This document shows, piece after piece, positions 9,791 through 19,200 of a DNA stretch of 64,000 nt; the first letter of the stretch is position 1; each line of letters starts with the position of its first letter. The notes under the pieces are model-generated. The model was not told the DNA's origin and did not search any database. It worked only from the letters and a program-made list of their open reading frames with translations. Made by a program: the position numbers and the translations under genes. Origin of the DNA: Arhodomonas aquaeolei DSM 8974 (GTDB taxonomy: Bacteria; Pseudomonadota; Gammaproteobacteria; Nitrococcales; Nitrococcaceae); the NCBI RefSeq assembly GCF_000374645.1, contig NZ_KB894809.1:76783-140782 (forward strand). The letters are read 5' to 3'.

Positions 9791-10476
9791 GCACACTGCT
9801 GATCGAGGACGACCTGGACCTGGCCGGCACCGTCGTGCAGTACCTCGACATCGAGGATATCCGCTGCGACCACGCCAGCAACGGTCCCGCCGGTCTCACG
9901 CTCATGGAGGCCGGCAGCTACGACGTGCTGCTCCTCGACCTCAACCTCCCGCGCATGGACGGGCTGGGCGTGTGCCAGCGCCTGCGCACCCGCGGCGACG
10001 ACACGCCGGTGCTCATGCTCACCGCCCGGGACACCCTGGACGACAAGCTCGAGGGCTTCCGCGCCGGCACCGACGACTACCTGGTCAAGCCCTTCGAGCT
10101 CCAGGAGCTGGTGGCGCGCATCCACGCCCTCGCCCACCGGCGCAGCGGCCAGGCACGCCAGCTCCGGTACGCGGACCTGGTGATGAATCTGAGCGAACAC
10201 ACCGTCACCCGCGCGGGCCGGACACTGCGCCTCTCACCCACGGGCTGGCGGCTGCTGGAGACACTGCTTCGCGCCGCCCCGGCGGCGGTCTCACGCCGGG
10301 CCCTGGAAGAGGCGGTATGGGGCGACGAGCCGCCGGACAGCAACAGCCTGAAGGTCCATCTTCACAACCTGCGACGCGCGGTGGACGCCCCCTTCGATAC
10401 CGCGCTGGTACACACGGTCAGCGGCTACGGCTTCGCCCTGAGGACCCCGGCGGATGAAACGCCCGATCAGTCTTAA
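9784..10476 (+). CDS. OmpR-family response regulator
   Basis: A 230-residue two-component response regulator. The receiver domain has an acidic pocket (E8, D9, D10), phospho-acceptor Asp52 in LLLDLNLPRMDG, Thr81 and Lys103 (LVKPFE). The C-terminal half is a winged-helix DNA-binding domain ending in VSGYGFAL. It overlaps the RND gene by 7 bases and the downstream histidine kinase by 23 bases. The most likely target is the promoter before the outer-membrane factor at 4.0 kb, but no direct-repeat binding site was identified there. Confidence 0.93.
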   Translation: MLSTLLIEDDLDLAGTVVQYLDIEDIRCDHASNGPAGLTLMEAGSYDVLLLDLNLPRMDGLGVCQRLRTRGDDTPVLMLTARDTLDDKLEGFRAGTDDYLVKPFELQELVARIHALAHRRSGQARQLRYADLVMNLSEHTVTRAGRTLRLSPTGWRLLETLLRAAPAAVSRRALEEAVWGDEPPDSNSLKVHLHNLRRAVDAPFDTALVHTVSGYGFALRTPADETPDQS

Positions 10477-11761
10477 GTGGTTCGTCGCCATTGTCTTTCT
10501 CGGGCTGGGGGGCCTGCTCGTCATCGGCTACTCGCTGCTGAGCGCCCAGTTCTTCAAGCGCGGCATGGACAACATGGTGGCCGCCCAGATGGAGCGGGTC
10601 GCCCGGGACTACGTCACCGGGGACGCCACGGCGCCGGGCGAGATCGCCGGCTACCGCATCGCGCGGCGCTGGGACGACGTGCCGGCCGCGACCCGGGCCA
10701 CCTTCGGCCATCCCCCCGCCGAAGCGGACGTGCTGCACATCCACGACGACGCGCGCTGGTTCCAGCCCCCGCAGTTCGTCCGCTTCCTCATGCGCGTGCG
10801 CGCCGGCAGGGAAACGGTGTTCGTCAGCCACACCGTCTCCCCGGAAACGGCGTCCGCGCTGGTGGCCCGCAACGCGAAAGCCAACCTGCGGCTGCTGTTC
10901 GGCATCAGCGTGGCCAGTGCGCTGGTCCTCGCCGGGGTGATCCTGCTCGTGCTGCGCCGGGTCTCCCGGCCGGTGGCCGCCCTCGGCGCCTGGGCCAGGG
11001 ACCTGGACGCCCGGCGCCTGCGCGAACCGCCGCCGGACTTCGCCTACCCGGAGCTTAACGAGCTCGCGGCGCTGATCCGGGGCAGCCTCTCCTCGGTGCA
11101 CGAGGCGCTGGAGCGTGAGCACCGCTTCCTGCGCCACACCAGTCATGAGCTGCGCACGCCGATCAGCGTAATCCGCAGCAACATCGAGCTCATGCACCGG
11201 CTGCAGGAGCAGCTCGGCGGGCCGGCGGACCCCCGTCAGGCCCAGGTGATCGAGCGCATCGACCGGGCCAGCCAGACCATGAAGCAGCTCACCGAGGTCC
11301 TGCTGTGGCTGAGCCGGGTGGACGAATCGCCGCCGACGGCCCGGCACCTGCGCCTGGATGAGCTCCTGCGCCAAATCACCGGCGAACTGGCGTATCTGCT
11401 CACCGACAAGCCCGTGACCGTGGCGCTCGACACCGAACCGTACACGGTTCACGTCCCCGAGGGCCCGGCGCGAATCGTCCTCGGCAACCTCGTCCGCAAC
11501 GCCTTCCAGCACACCTGGGACGGTCAGGTAAGCATCCGCCAGCGCGGCGACCGGGTGCTGATCGTCAACCCGCGCCCTGTCGACGGCGAGGGCGGCAACG
11601 ACGGCGACGACCTCGGTTTCGGACTCGGGCTGCGCCTCACGGCCCGGCTCACCGGGCGCCTGGGATGGGCCTACCGCAACCGGGCGCGCCGCCGCCACCG
11701 CGTCGTGCGCCTGTGCTTCGGCACGGCAGGGAACGCCACCGACCGACCGCGGTCACGTTGA
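10454..11761 (+). CDS. Sensor histidine kinase paired with the efflux pump
   Basis: A 435-residue membrane histidine kinase. Two transmembrane helices (about residues 9-30 and 148-168) flank a periplasmic sensor region of about 115 residues. A HAMP-like linker leads to the dimerization box with phospho-acceptor His231 in HTSHELRTP, then an ATPase domain with N-box NLVRNAFQHT and a glycine-rich DLGFGLGLRL G-box. The catalytic core is short and the F-box is weak. It starts inside the response regulator gene and is the last gene of the efflux unit. Its position suggests it senses the compound exported by the pump, or envelope damage caused by it. Confidence 0.9.
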   Translation: MKRPISLKWFVAIVFLGLGGLLVIGYSLLSAQFFKRGMDNMVAAQMERVARDYVTGDATAPGEIAGYRIARRWDDVPAATRATFGHPPAEADVLHIHDDARWFQPPQFVRFLMRVRAGRETVFVSHTVSPETASALVARNAKANLRLLFGISVASALVLAGVILLVLRRVSRPVAALGAWARDLDARRLREPPPDFAYPELNELAALIRGSLSSVHEALEREHRFLRHTSHELRTPISVIRSNIELMHRLQEQLGGPADPRQAQVIERIDRASQTMKQLTEVLLWLSRVDESPPTARHLRLDELLRQITGELAYLLTDKPVTVALDTEPYTVHVPEGPARIVLGNLVRNAFQHTWDGQVSIRQRGDRVLIVNPRPVDGEGGNDGDDLGFGLGLRLTARLTGRLGWAYRNRARRRHRVVRLCFGTAGNATDRPRSR

Positions 11762-11786
11762 ACGCCACTATCCCGAACATCGTTGT

Positions 11787-11801
11787 TGCGAATAATTATC
11801 G
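11787..11801. promoter_or_regulatory. Fur-box-like site upstream of ftrA
   Basis: TGCGAATAATTATCG matches 12 of 15 positions of the 7-1-7 Fur core TGATAATnATTATCA. It lies about 50 bases before the start of the first iron-uptake gene, in an AT-rich pocket within GC-rich DNA. Iron-dependent repression by Fur is the natural reading; it is inferred from sequence only. Confidence 0.6.
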
Positions 11802-11849
11802 TTTGGTCTATGGTGAACGCCATTCCAACGACGTGAAGGAGAAGGCACT

Positions 11850-12395
11850 ATGAAGTACGCTCTCACCGCCGCTGTCGCCGCTGCGGCCCTGGTCCCCGGG
11901 CTGGCCTCGGCAGTGGAGTACCCGGCGGGCAAGCCGACGACCATGCACGGACTGGAAATCGCCGCGGTATACCTGCAGCCCGTGGAGATGGAGCCCGCCG
12001 GACAGATGTCCACGTCGAAGGCGGACGTTCATCTCGAGGCCGACATCCACGCGGTCGAGGACAACCCCAACGGCTTCGCGGTCGGCGCCTGGATGCCCTA
12101 CCTCACGATCGAGTACAAGCTGACCAAGGAAGGCGGTGCCACCACCAGCGGCGTGTTCGACGCGATGGTCGCCAATGACGGCCCGCACTACGGCAAGAAC
12201 GTCAAGCTCGACGGCCCCGGTGAGTACCACCTGACCTACACCATCTATCCCCCGGGACATGCGCCGGAGGGTGTCGATGCGCCGATGTTCATGCGGCACG
12301 TGGACGACGAGACCGGTGTCGGCGAGTGGTTCAAGCCCTTCAAGGTGGATTTCGACTTCACCTATGCCGGCATCGGCAAGAAGGGCAGCTACTAG
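11850..12395 (+). CDS. ftrA: Periplasmic iron-binding protein, P19/FtrA type
   Basis: A 181-residue P19-like periplasmic ferrous-iron binding protein, first component of the FtrABCD system. A signal peptide ends at ASA (about residue 21). The mature part contains the family's Met/His/Glu metal site elements, such as YPAGKPTTMHGLEI near the N-terminus and the conserved GAWMPYLTIEY region. P19 proteins bind iron together with copper and hand it to a cupredoxin and an FTR1 permease. A strong GGAG ribosome binding site precedes the start, and a Fur-like box lies just upstream. The next gene starts 9 bases downstream. Confidence 0.88.
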   Translation: MKYALTAAVAAAALVPGLASAVEYPAGKPTTMHGLEIAAVYLQPVEMEPAGQMSTSKADVHLEADIHAVEDNPNGFAVGAWMPYLTIEYKLTKEGGATTSGVFDAMVANDGPHYGKNVKLDGPGEYHLTYTIYPPGHAPEGVDAPMFMRHVDDETGVGEWFKPFKVDFDFTYAGIGKKGSY

Positions 12396-12404
12396 GAGAC
12401 ACCC

Positions 12405-12737
12405 ATGGTGAAGACACTGAGCCGCTGGCTCGGTCTCGCCCTGCTCCTGGCCGCCGCCACGGCGGCGGCCGAGCTGCCGACCTATCGCCTCGAGCTGCAT
12501 AACGGCGAGCTGCGGCCCGCCCGCCTCGAGGTCAAGGCCGGGGAGCGGTTCAAGATCGAGCTGCACAATACCGGTAACACTCCGGTAGAATTCGAGAGCA
12601 CGCGGTTACGCAAAGAGAAGGTCATGGCGCCCGGCGTTCAGTCGTTCGTCGTGGTGCACCCGCTCAAGCCCGGCGAGTACGAGTTCTTCGACGAGTTCCA
12701 CCTCCCCGATGCCCGAGGCGTAATCGTCGCCAAGTAG
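12405..12737 (+). CDS. ftrB: Cupredoxin-domain protein, FtrB type
   Basis: A 110-residue exported protein with a signal peptide (about residues 1-22) and a single small cupredoxin-like beta-sandwich. The motifs RLEVKAGERFKIELHNTG and PLKPGEYEFFDEFH are typical of the periplasmic partner in FtrABCD systems, thought to oxidize Fe(II) using copper before transport. The ribosome binding site overlaps the ftrA stop codon (TAGGAGAC). It sits between the P19 protein and the FTR1 permease, which supports the role. Copper ligands cannot be assigned with certainty by eye. Confidence 0.82.
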   Translation: MVKTLSRWLGLALLLAAATAAAELPTYRLELHNGELRPARLEVKAGERFKIELHNTGNTPVEFESTRLRKEKVMAPGVQSFVVVHPLKPGEYEFFDEFHLPDARGVIVAK

Positions 12738-12760
12738 TAGCCACAGACCGGAGTTCCGTC

Positions 12761-13636
12761 ATGGAAATGGGACAGGTGTTCTTCGTCGTCTGGCGCGAAA
12801 GCGTCGAGGCGATTCTTGTCGTTGGGATCGTCTATGCGTGGCTCCGGCATCACCCGAGCGGGCGTATCGGGCTGCGCTATCTGTGGTCCGGCGTGGCCGC
12901 GGGCCTGCTGATCGCGACGGGACTCGCCGCCGGGCTGATGGGCATGGGCAGCCTGCTCAGCGGCAGCGCCCAGGAGACCTTCCAGACCATTATGGTCCTC
13001 GTCGCCTCGGGGCTCATCGTGCAGATGGTCATCTGGATGCGGCGCCATGGCGCGGGACTGTCACGGGAGCTGCGCGAGAGCGTCGACCAGTCCATCGCGA
13101 CCTCGCAGTACACCGGGATCGCCGTGCTGGTCGCCATCGCCGTCGCCCGCGAGGGCGCTGAGACCGTGGTCTTCCTCTACGGCATCGGTGCGGCGAGTAT
13201 CAGCATGGGTAACGGCGGGACCTTCGCGCTCTACGCCCTCGCCGGATTCGGCGTCGCGCTGGTCACCTTCTACATCCTGCAGCTGGGTTCCCGGGTGTTC
13301 TCCTGGCGCCATTTCTTCCGTGTCAGCGAAGCGCTGCTGCTGCTGCTCGCCGGCTCGCTGCTGGTCAGCGGCGTGGACCGTCTGATCGGCATGGGCTGGC
13401 TGCCGGCGGGCATGGACCCGGTCTGGAGCACCCCGGGGCTGCTCGACGACGCCACGCGCTTCGGCGGTCTGGTGGCGGCGCTCACCGGCTACCGGGCCTA
13501 TCCGGCGCTCACGGACGTCATCGCCCTCGCGGCCTTCTGGGTGATCGTCGTCGCCCTGCTGCGCTGGAGCGGGCGCCGACCGCCGCGCAGGACGGCCACA
13601 GCCAGGGAGCAGCAGCCCAGCACCGCCGCATCATGA
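12761..13636 (+). CDS. ftrC: FTR1-family iron permease, FtrC type
   Basis: A 291-residue inner-membrane protein with about seven helices. It carries the two iron-translocation motifs of FTR1 permeases: RESVE at residues 12-16 (a variant of REGLE) and REGAE at 130-134. It would move ferric iron, produced by the cupredoxin partner, into the cytoplasm. GGAG lies eight bases before the start. Its stop overlaps the next start as ATGA, which ties it to the ferredoxin-like protein that follows. Confidence 0.92.
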   Translation: MEMGQVFFVVWRESVEAILVVGIVYAWLRHHPSGRIGLRYLWSGVAAGLLIATGLAAGLMGMGSLLSGSAQETFQTIMVLVASGLIVQMVIWMRRHGAGLSRELRESVDQSIATSQYTGIAVLVAIAVAREGAETVVFLYGIGAASISMGNGGTFALYALAGFGVALVTFYILQLGSRVFSWRHFFRVSEALLLLLAGSLLVSGVDRLIGMGWLPAGMDPVWSTPGLLDDATRFGGLVAALTGYRAYPALTDVIALAAFWVIVVALLRWSGRRPPRRTATAREQQPSTAAS

Positions 13637-15039
13637 GCTGTGCGGCCGGCATGATGCAGGGCGCCGCCCCGGGCGGCCGACTGGCCGCCTGGGGCGAGTG
13701 GATGCGCCGTCATCGCGGCGTGATCCAGGGTATTCAGTGGGGCGTGGTCGGCGTCTACGCCTTCCTGCTGATCGTTCCCACGCTGTTGCCCCTGCCGCCG
13801 TACACCGCCGGCATCCTGGACAACCTCACCGTCTTCGCGCAGTTCGTCTTCTGGGGCATCTGGTGGCCGTTCGTGCTGCTGAGCATCGTGCTCATGGGGC
13901 GCGTGTGGTGCGGTGTCTTCTGCCCGGAGGGTACGCTCACCGAGTTCGCCAGCCGCCACGGCCGCGGTGGCGCCATCCCGCGCTGGGTGCGCTGGGGTGG
14001 CTGGCCTTTCGTGGCCTTCGTGGGCACGACGCTCTACGGCCAGATGGCAAGCGTCTACGACTATCCCGGGCCGGCGCTGATCGTACTCGGCGGCTCCACC
14101 GTGGCCGCCATGATCGTCGGCTTCCTCTACGGCCGGGACAAGCGAGTCTGGTGCCGCTACCTCTGCCCGGTCAACGGCGTCTTCCGACTGCTCTCGCGGC
14201 TCTCGCCGCTGCACTATCGTACGCACGAGGACGCCTGGCAGGCGGCACGGCGCAGCGTCCGCCCGGAACGCGTCAACTGCCCCACCCTTCTGGCCCTGCG
14301 CGAGCTCGACGAGGCCGGCGGCTGCCACATGTGCGGGCGCTGCAGCGGCTACCGCGGGGCCATCGCGCTGGAACCGCGGCTGCCGGGATCGGAGATCACC
14401 CGTATCGGGGCCCGGAACGCCAGCGGCTGGGAGTACGTGCTGCTGGTCTTCGGTCTCATCGGCACGGCGATCGGGGCCTTTCACTGGAGCGCGAGCCCGT
14501 GGTTCGTGACTGCCAAGCAGGCGATCGCCACGTGGCTGGTTCACCACGACTGGATGTGGCCGCTGACGATGCACGCACCGTGGTGGGTGTTCACCAACTA
14601 CCCGGGCGAGAACGACGTGTTCAACCTGCTCGACGGCGCGCTGCTGATCGTCTACATCGCCACCACCGCCGTGATCGTGGGTAGCGCGGTCACCGCCGCA
14701 CTGGCCCTGGGCACCCGGGCGATGGGGCAGTGGCGGCCCCAACGGCTCTACCACCTCGCCCATTCCCTGATACCGCTCGGCGGCATAGGGGCGTTCCTCG
14801 GCCTGTCCATGACCACCGTGTCACTGCTGCGCGCCGACGGCGTGCCGGTGTTCTGGGTCGGCGAGACACGGGCGCTGCTCCTTGCCGCCGCGACGGCATG
14901 GAGCCTCGGCCTCGCCTGGCGAATCACCGCGGTACACGTGCCCGGGCAATGGCTGCGCCGTCTCGGCGGCTTCGCCGGGGGCGCCGCCGCGGCAGGCGTC
15001 GTCGCCGCGGCCTGGTGGCTCCTCTTCTGGGGCTGGTGA
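13633..15039 (+). CDS. ftrD: Membrane 4Fe-4S protein, FtrD type
   Basis: A 468-residue NapH/FtrD-like polytopic membrane protein. Cysteine groups fit cofactor ligation: CGVFCPEG (about residue 93), WCRYLCPVNG (about 174) and CHMCGRC (about 232). Further helices fill the C-terminal half. In FtrABCD systems this protein is proposed to take the electron released when iron is oxidized and return it to the membrane chain. It overlaps ftrC and ends the operon, 16 bases before a convergent oxidoreductase gene. Confidence 0.85.
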   Translation: MSCAAGMMQGAAPGGRLAAWGEWMRRHRGVIQGIQWGVVGVYAFLLIVPTLLPLPPYTAGILDNLTVFAQFVFWGIWWPFVLLSIVLMGRVWCGVFCPEGTLTEFASRHGRGGAIPRWVRWGGWPFVAFVGTTLYGQMASVYDYPGPALIVLGGSTVAAMIVGFLYGRDKRVWCRYLCPVNGVFRLLSRLSPLHYRTHEDAWQAARRSVRPERVNCPTLLALRELDEAGGCHMCGRCSGYRGAIALEPRLPGSEITRIGARNASGWEYVLLVFGLIGTAIGAFHWSASPWFVTAKQAIATWLVHHDWMWPLTMHAPWWVFTNYPGENDVFNLLDGALLIVYIATTAVIVGSAVTAALALGTRAMGQWRPQRLYHLAHSLIPLGGIGAFLGLSMTTVSLLRADGVPVFWVGETRALLLAAATAWSLGLAWRITAVHVPGQWLRRLGGFAGGAAAAGVVAAAWWLLFWGW

Positions 15040-15055
15040 GACGGGCCCGGGGCGT

Positions 15056-15640
15056 TCAGACCCCGGCACGCCCCATCCGCTGCATGCGTGCCAGCCAGCG
15101 GTGCCGGCGCTCGGCGCTGGCGTTTCCCACCCCGCCGATCAGGTACTCCCCGACCGGCGAGATCCCGCAAAAGCGCAGAATGTTGCGCTCCAGGCTCTTC
15201 AGGCTGTGCGCGCCGAAATACCAGCGGTAGGCGAACGCGGGCATGCCCATGGTCACCACGACCCGTGCCGATCGCCCCTGCAGGCGTTTGCGTGGGAGGC
15301 CGTCCGGGCGGTAATCGAAGGCGAAACCCGGGCGCAGGGTCTGCTCCAGGAAGGCCTTGAGCAGCGCCGGCATGGTACCGAGCCATAAGGGATAGACGAT
15401 GACCACGTGCTCCGCCCAGGCAATGGCCTCCTGGGCGGCGGCGATGTCCGGCGGTGGCGGTTCGCCCGTAAACGCCCGTTCGTTGCGGAGCAGCCCGAAA
15501 TCGAGACCCGCGACGTCGATACGGCGCACACTGCGCCCCGTCTCGCCGGCCCCCGCCGCGTAGGCATCCGCCAGGGCGTGACACAGGTGCCCGCCCGCCG
15601 GATCCGGGTGCCCCTGCACGATCGCGATACGCGTTGCCAT
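15056..15640 (-). CDS. NAD(P)H-dependent flavodoxin-fold oxidoreductase
   Basis: A 194-residue protein of the NAD(P)H dehydrogenase (quinone)/KefF-MdaB-like family. The N-terminus AIVQGHPDPAGGHLCHALADAY is the FMN-phosphate loop, and VIVYPLWLGTMPALLKAFLEQTLRPGFAF is the signature of the flavodoxin-like fold. It probably reduces quinones or similar electrophiles with two electrons in the cytoplasm. The start at 15640 is chosen over an in-frame GTG twelve bases upstream because GGAGGG sits at the right distance from it. It converges on ftrD, and no partner gene is evident. Confidence 0.88.
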   Translation of the reverse strand: MATRIAIVQGHPDPAGGHLCHALADAYAAGAGETGRSVRRIDVAGLDFGLLRNERAFTGEPPPPDIAAAQEAIAWAEHVVIVYPLWLGTMPALLKAFLEQTLRPGFAFDYRPDGLPRKRLQGRSARVVVTMGMPAFAYRWYFGAHSLKSLERNILRFCGISPVGEYLIGGVGNASAERRHRWLARMQRMGRAGV

Positions 15641-15792
15641 ACGCCCTCCCACCGTCCCTGTTCGACGCCATTATCACGATCATACCGCCGCGGGGGAACG
15701 CCCGCCGGGCGGCGTTGAGGACGACGGCGGCGGTGCGTTATAAGGGCCCCGGCGGGGGCTACCATGATCGTCCCCCATCAGGAGGTAATCCC

Positions 15793-16059
15793 ATGGCCAA
15801 CGGCTGGACACACGACGGCGCGGTGCAGGAGCAGATCGACAGCTCCGTGGCCGACGCGCTCGAGCGCATCCGCAGCCGGCTCCCGAGCGGTGAGAGCCTG
15901 ACCCACTGCGAGGAGTGCGACGCGGAGATCCCGGCGGGCCGCCGCGAGGCTATTCCGGGTGTGCGCCTGTGCGTGAACTGCCAGGCGGCCCGGGACGAGG
16001 AAGAGCGCGGATTCAGCAGCTACAACCGACGGGGCAGCAAGGACAGTCAGCTCCGCTGA
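15793..16059 (+). CDS. DksA/TraR-type C4 zinc finger protein
   Basis: An 88-residue protein with a four-cysteine zinc finger, CEECDAEIPAGRREAIPGVRLCVNC, in the C-terminal half and a short helical N-terminus. This is the layout of short DksA/TraR relatives such as YbiI; the long coiled coil of full DksA is missing. Such proteins may bind RNA polymerase near the secondary channel, but the short forms have no settled role. AGGAGG precedes the ATG at the proper distance, which fixes this start over the longer open frame. Confidence 0.88.
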   Translation: MANGWTHDGAVQEQIDSSVADALERIRSRLPSGESLTHCEECDAEIPAGRREAIPGVRLCVNCQAARDEEERGFSSYNRRGSKDSQLR

Positions 16060-16212
16060 GCGCGGCACCCGGCGAGTGGATGCAACGCGCGGCAGGGGCG
16101 GTCGACCGCTCACTAAATTGACTTCGCGTGCGTTCTGTCACAGATTGCTGGGCAAAACATCCTGACTACATACCGCCACCGGGCACCGGGTAACCCAGGA
16201 CCCAGGACCCCC

Positions 16213-19200
16213 ATGCTGTCTCTCACCGATCCCGTCAGCCGGACCCGACGATGGCTTCCCGTCGCACTGCTCGGCGCCCTGGTCATCGGCGCGGTGTTCC
16301 TGCTCCAGCGGATCTACATGGAATTCCGCGCGGACACGGTGGCGCAGGCCGGCCGACAGGTCGAACTGGCAGCCGCCATCAAGGCGGACGCCCTGCAGCG
16401 CTCGCTGGGCGAGTATCACGAAACCCTGCAGGTGATCGCCGCGGACGAGCGCGTCCGGCAGACCGTCAGGGACGGCCCCGATGCCGCACGTCTGCGCGCC
16501 GTTCAGGGGTTGCTGACCACCGTGGACCGTGTCCACGGCCGACTGCTGTGCGCCGTCACCCTGGCGGACGCCTCGGGTGTCATGGTCAGCCGGCCGGGGC
16601 CGGGCTGGTGTAACGGACCGTTCCTGCCGGCGCGGGCGGTACGCACGGGCACCCCGGAGCGAAGTGGTCACCTCCACGACGTCAACGGCCGCTGGCTGCT
16701 CCACCTCGTCACCCCGATCCGCGACGAAGGCCCCGCACTGGGCCGCGTCGAGGGGTGGCTCGACCTGCATGCGATGCTGGAACGCCTGCTCGGTGACGTG
16801 CACCCCTATCGCGGCGGCCATGCCTACGCGGTGCGCCCGGACGGCACCGTGCTCTGGCACCCCATCGAGCTCGCCGCGGGCGATCCGGAGATGCACGGCG
16901 CGGCGGCCGCCGTGGCCCGGCTGTCCGCGCAGACCGGCACCGCCACACCCGCCGGCAGCGGCGAACTCATCCGGGGCGATCACGCCGTCGTCGACGGCCA
17001 GGTGATCGCCTACGCGCCGGTCCAGTGGTTCGACGAACGTTTCTACGTCACCGTGACCGCCCCGCTCTCGGCGGTACTGGAGCCGACGGTGTCGTTCGTC
17101 TCGGATATCGTGGTGCTCGGCGGGACCCTGCTGGGACTGATCATCGTGGGCTCAGCCATCGGTGCCTTCCTGCACCGTCGCCATCTCGCCGCGCTCTCGG
17201 AGCTGCGTAATATCCTCCGCATCAGCCCTGCGGTGATCTACCGCGCCCGTGTCGTGGGCGACCGGCTGGTACCGACGTTCGTCAGTGATACGGTCCAGGG
17301 GATTCTGGGCTATGCGCCGGGGCAGATCGGCGACTCCGAGTGGTGGCTGGAACGGATCGACCCACGGGACCGCAAGGCGGTGCGGGACGGCCACGACCGT
17401 CTGCTCGGCGACGGCCGCCTGGCGCAGACCTTCCGCGTCCACACGGCAGACGGCGACGTGCGCTGGCTGCAGGAAAACGTGGCGGTGATCCGCGACGACC
17501 GGGGCACGACGGGCGAGGTCGTCGGTGCGCTGCTGGACGTCACCGCCCACAGCGAGGCGGCGGCGTCGCGGCGGCTCGCGGACAGCTTCTTCGAGCACTC
17601 CGAGGAGCTGTGCATGGTGCTCGACGCGGATCGGCGCATCCTGCGGGTGAACCGCGCGTTCACCCGCATCACGGGTTACGCCGCGCACGAGATCCTCGGC
17701 GCACCGGTCGCGGACGGACGCTACGGCGACGAGGATGTCTTCGCCGACGAGGCCGTCTGGCGTCAGCTCGAGTCGACGGGGAGCTGGCAGGGCGAGGCGC
17801 GCCGGCGTCGCCGCACGGGCGAGTCCTACCGGCTGTGGGTGACACTGACGGCGATACGGGGCGACGACGGCCACGTCACGCACTACACGCTCAGCGGTCT
17901 CGAGGTCAGCCGCGGCGACGCCCTGGAGGCCCGGCTCTACCGCATGACCAATTACGACGACGTCACCGGCCTGCCCAACCGGAACGTGATCCTGGACCGC
18001 CTGCAGCATATGCTCACCACCGATTCGGCGCGGGGCGGGGGCGGCATCGCGGTGCTGTTCGCCGACATCCGCCGCTTCAGCCGGATCCATGAAACACTCG
18101 GTCCCCATCTCTCCGAGCAGGTCCTGCGCGCGATCGGAGAACGGCTTGACCGGGTGGTACGCCCCGCCGGCGGACTGGTCGGGCGCTATGGCAACGACAC
18201 CTTCCTGGTGCTCCTGCGGGCGGGTCCGGGGCACCTCCCCTGCGCCGCCGAGACCGTCGCCGAGGGCATGGTCGCCTCGGTCGAGGCACCGATCCCCCTC
18301 GGCGAGCAGACGATCTTCACGGATCTCAACATCGGCGTGGCCATCGCCCCCGACGACGGCCATGACGTGGAACGGCTCGTCATCGCCGCGATGACCGCGA
18401 CCCGCCGGGCGCAGCAGTCCGCGGTGATCCGCTACAGCTTCTTCCAGGCGGATTTCGCCGCCCACGGCCAGCGCCGGCTGACCCTGGAGAACCGCCTGCG
18501 CACGGCACTGGACGACAGCGCCCTCTCCCTCCACTACCAGCCGCAGATCCGTCTGGAAGACGGCGAGGTCGTCGGTGCGGAGGCGCTGCTTCGCTGGCAC
18601 GACGCGGAGCTCGGGCCGGTGAGCCCCGCCGAGTTCATTCCAGTGGCCGAAGAAAGCGGCCTGATCGAGGACATCGGCGCCTGGGTGCTGGAACAGGCCT
18701 GCCACGAGGCCGCGGCCTGGCCGGCGGCCGGGCTCGGCACGCTGCGCGTGGGCGTGAACCTGTCGCTGCGCCAGTTCCGCAGCGACACCCTCGTCGAAAC
18801 CGTGGACCGCGCGCTGGCCGCCTCCGGCCTGCCCGCCGACCGGCTGGAGCTGGAGATCACCGAGGGCACGGCCATATCGGACGCCGAAGCCACCGCCGCG
18901 GCCCTCACGGCGCTGCGCGAGCGCGGGATCACGGTGGCCGTGGACGACTTCGGCACTGGCTATGCGTCGCTGTCGTACCTCCACAGCCTGCCGGTGGATA
19001 CCATGAAGATCGACCGCTCCTTCGTGCAGAGCCTGGACTCGGAACCGCGCAGCGCGGAGATCGCCCGCGCGATCATCTCGCTGTCGCACACGCTGGGGCT
19101 GCGCGTGATCGCCGAGGGCGCCGAGATGCCGGAGCACGTGACGTTCCTGCGGCGCGAGGGCTGCGACGAGGTGCAGGGCTTCCATTTCTCCCGCCCCCTC

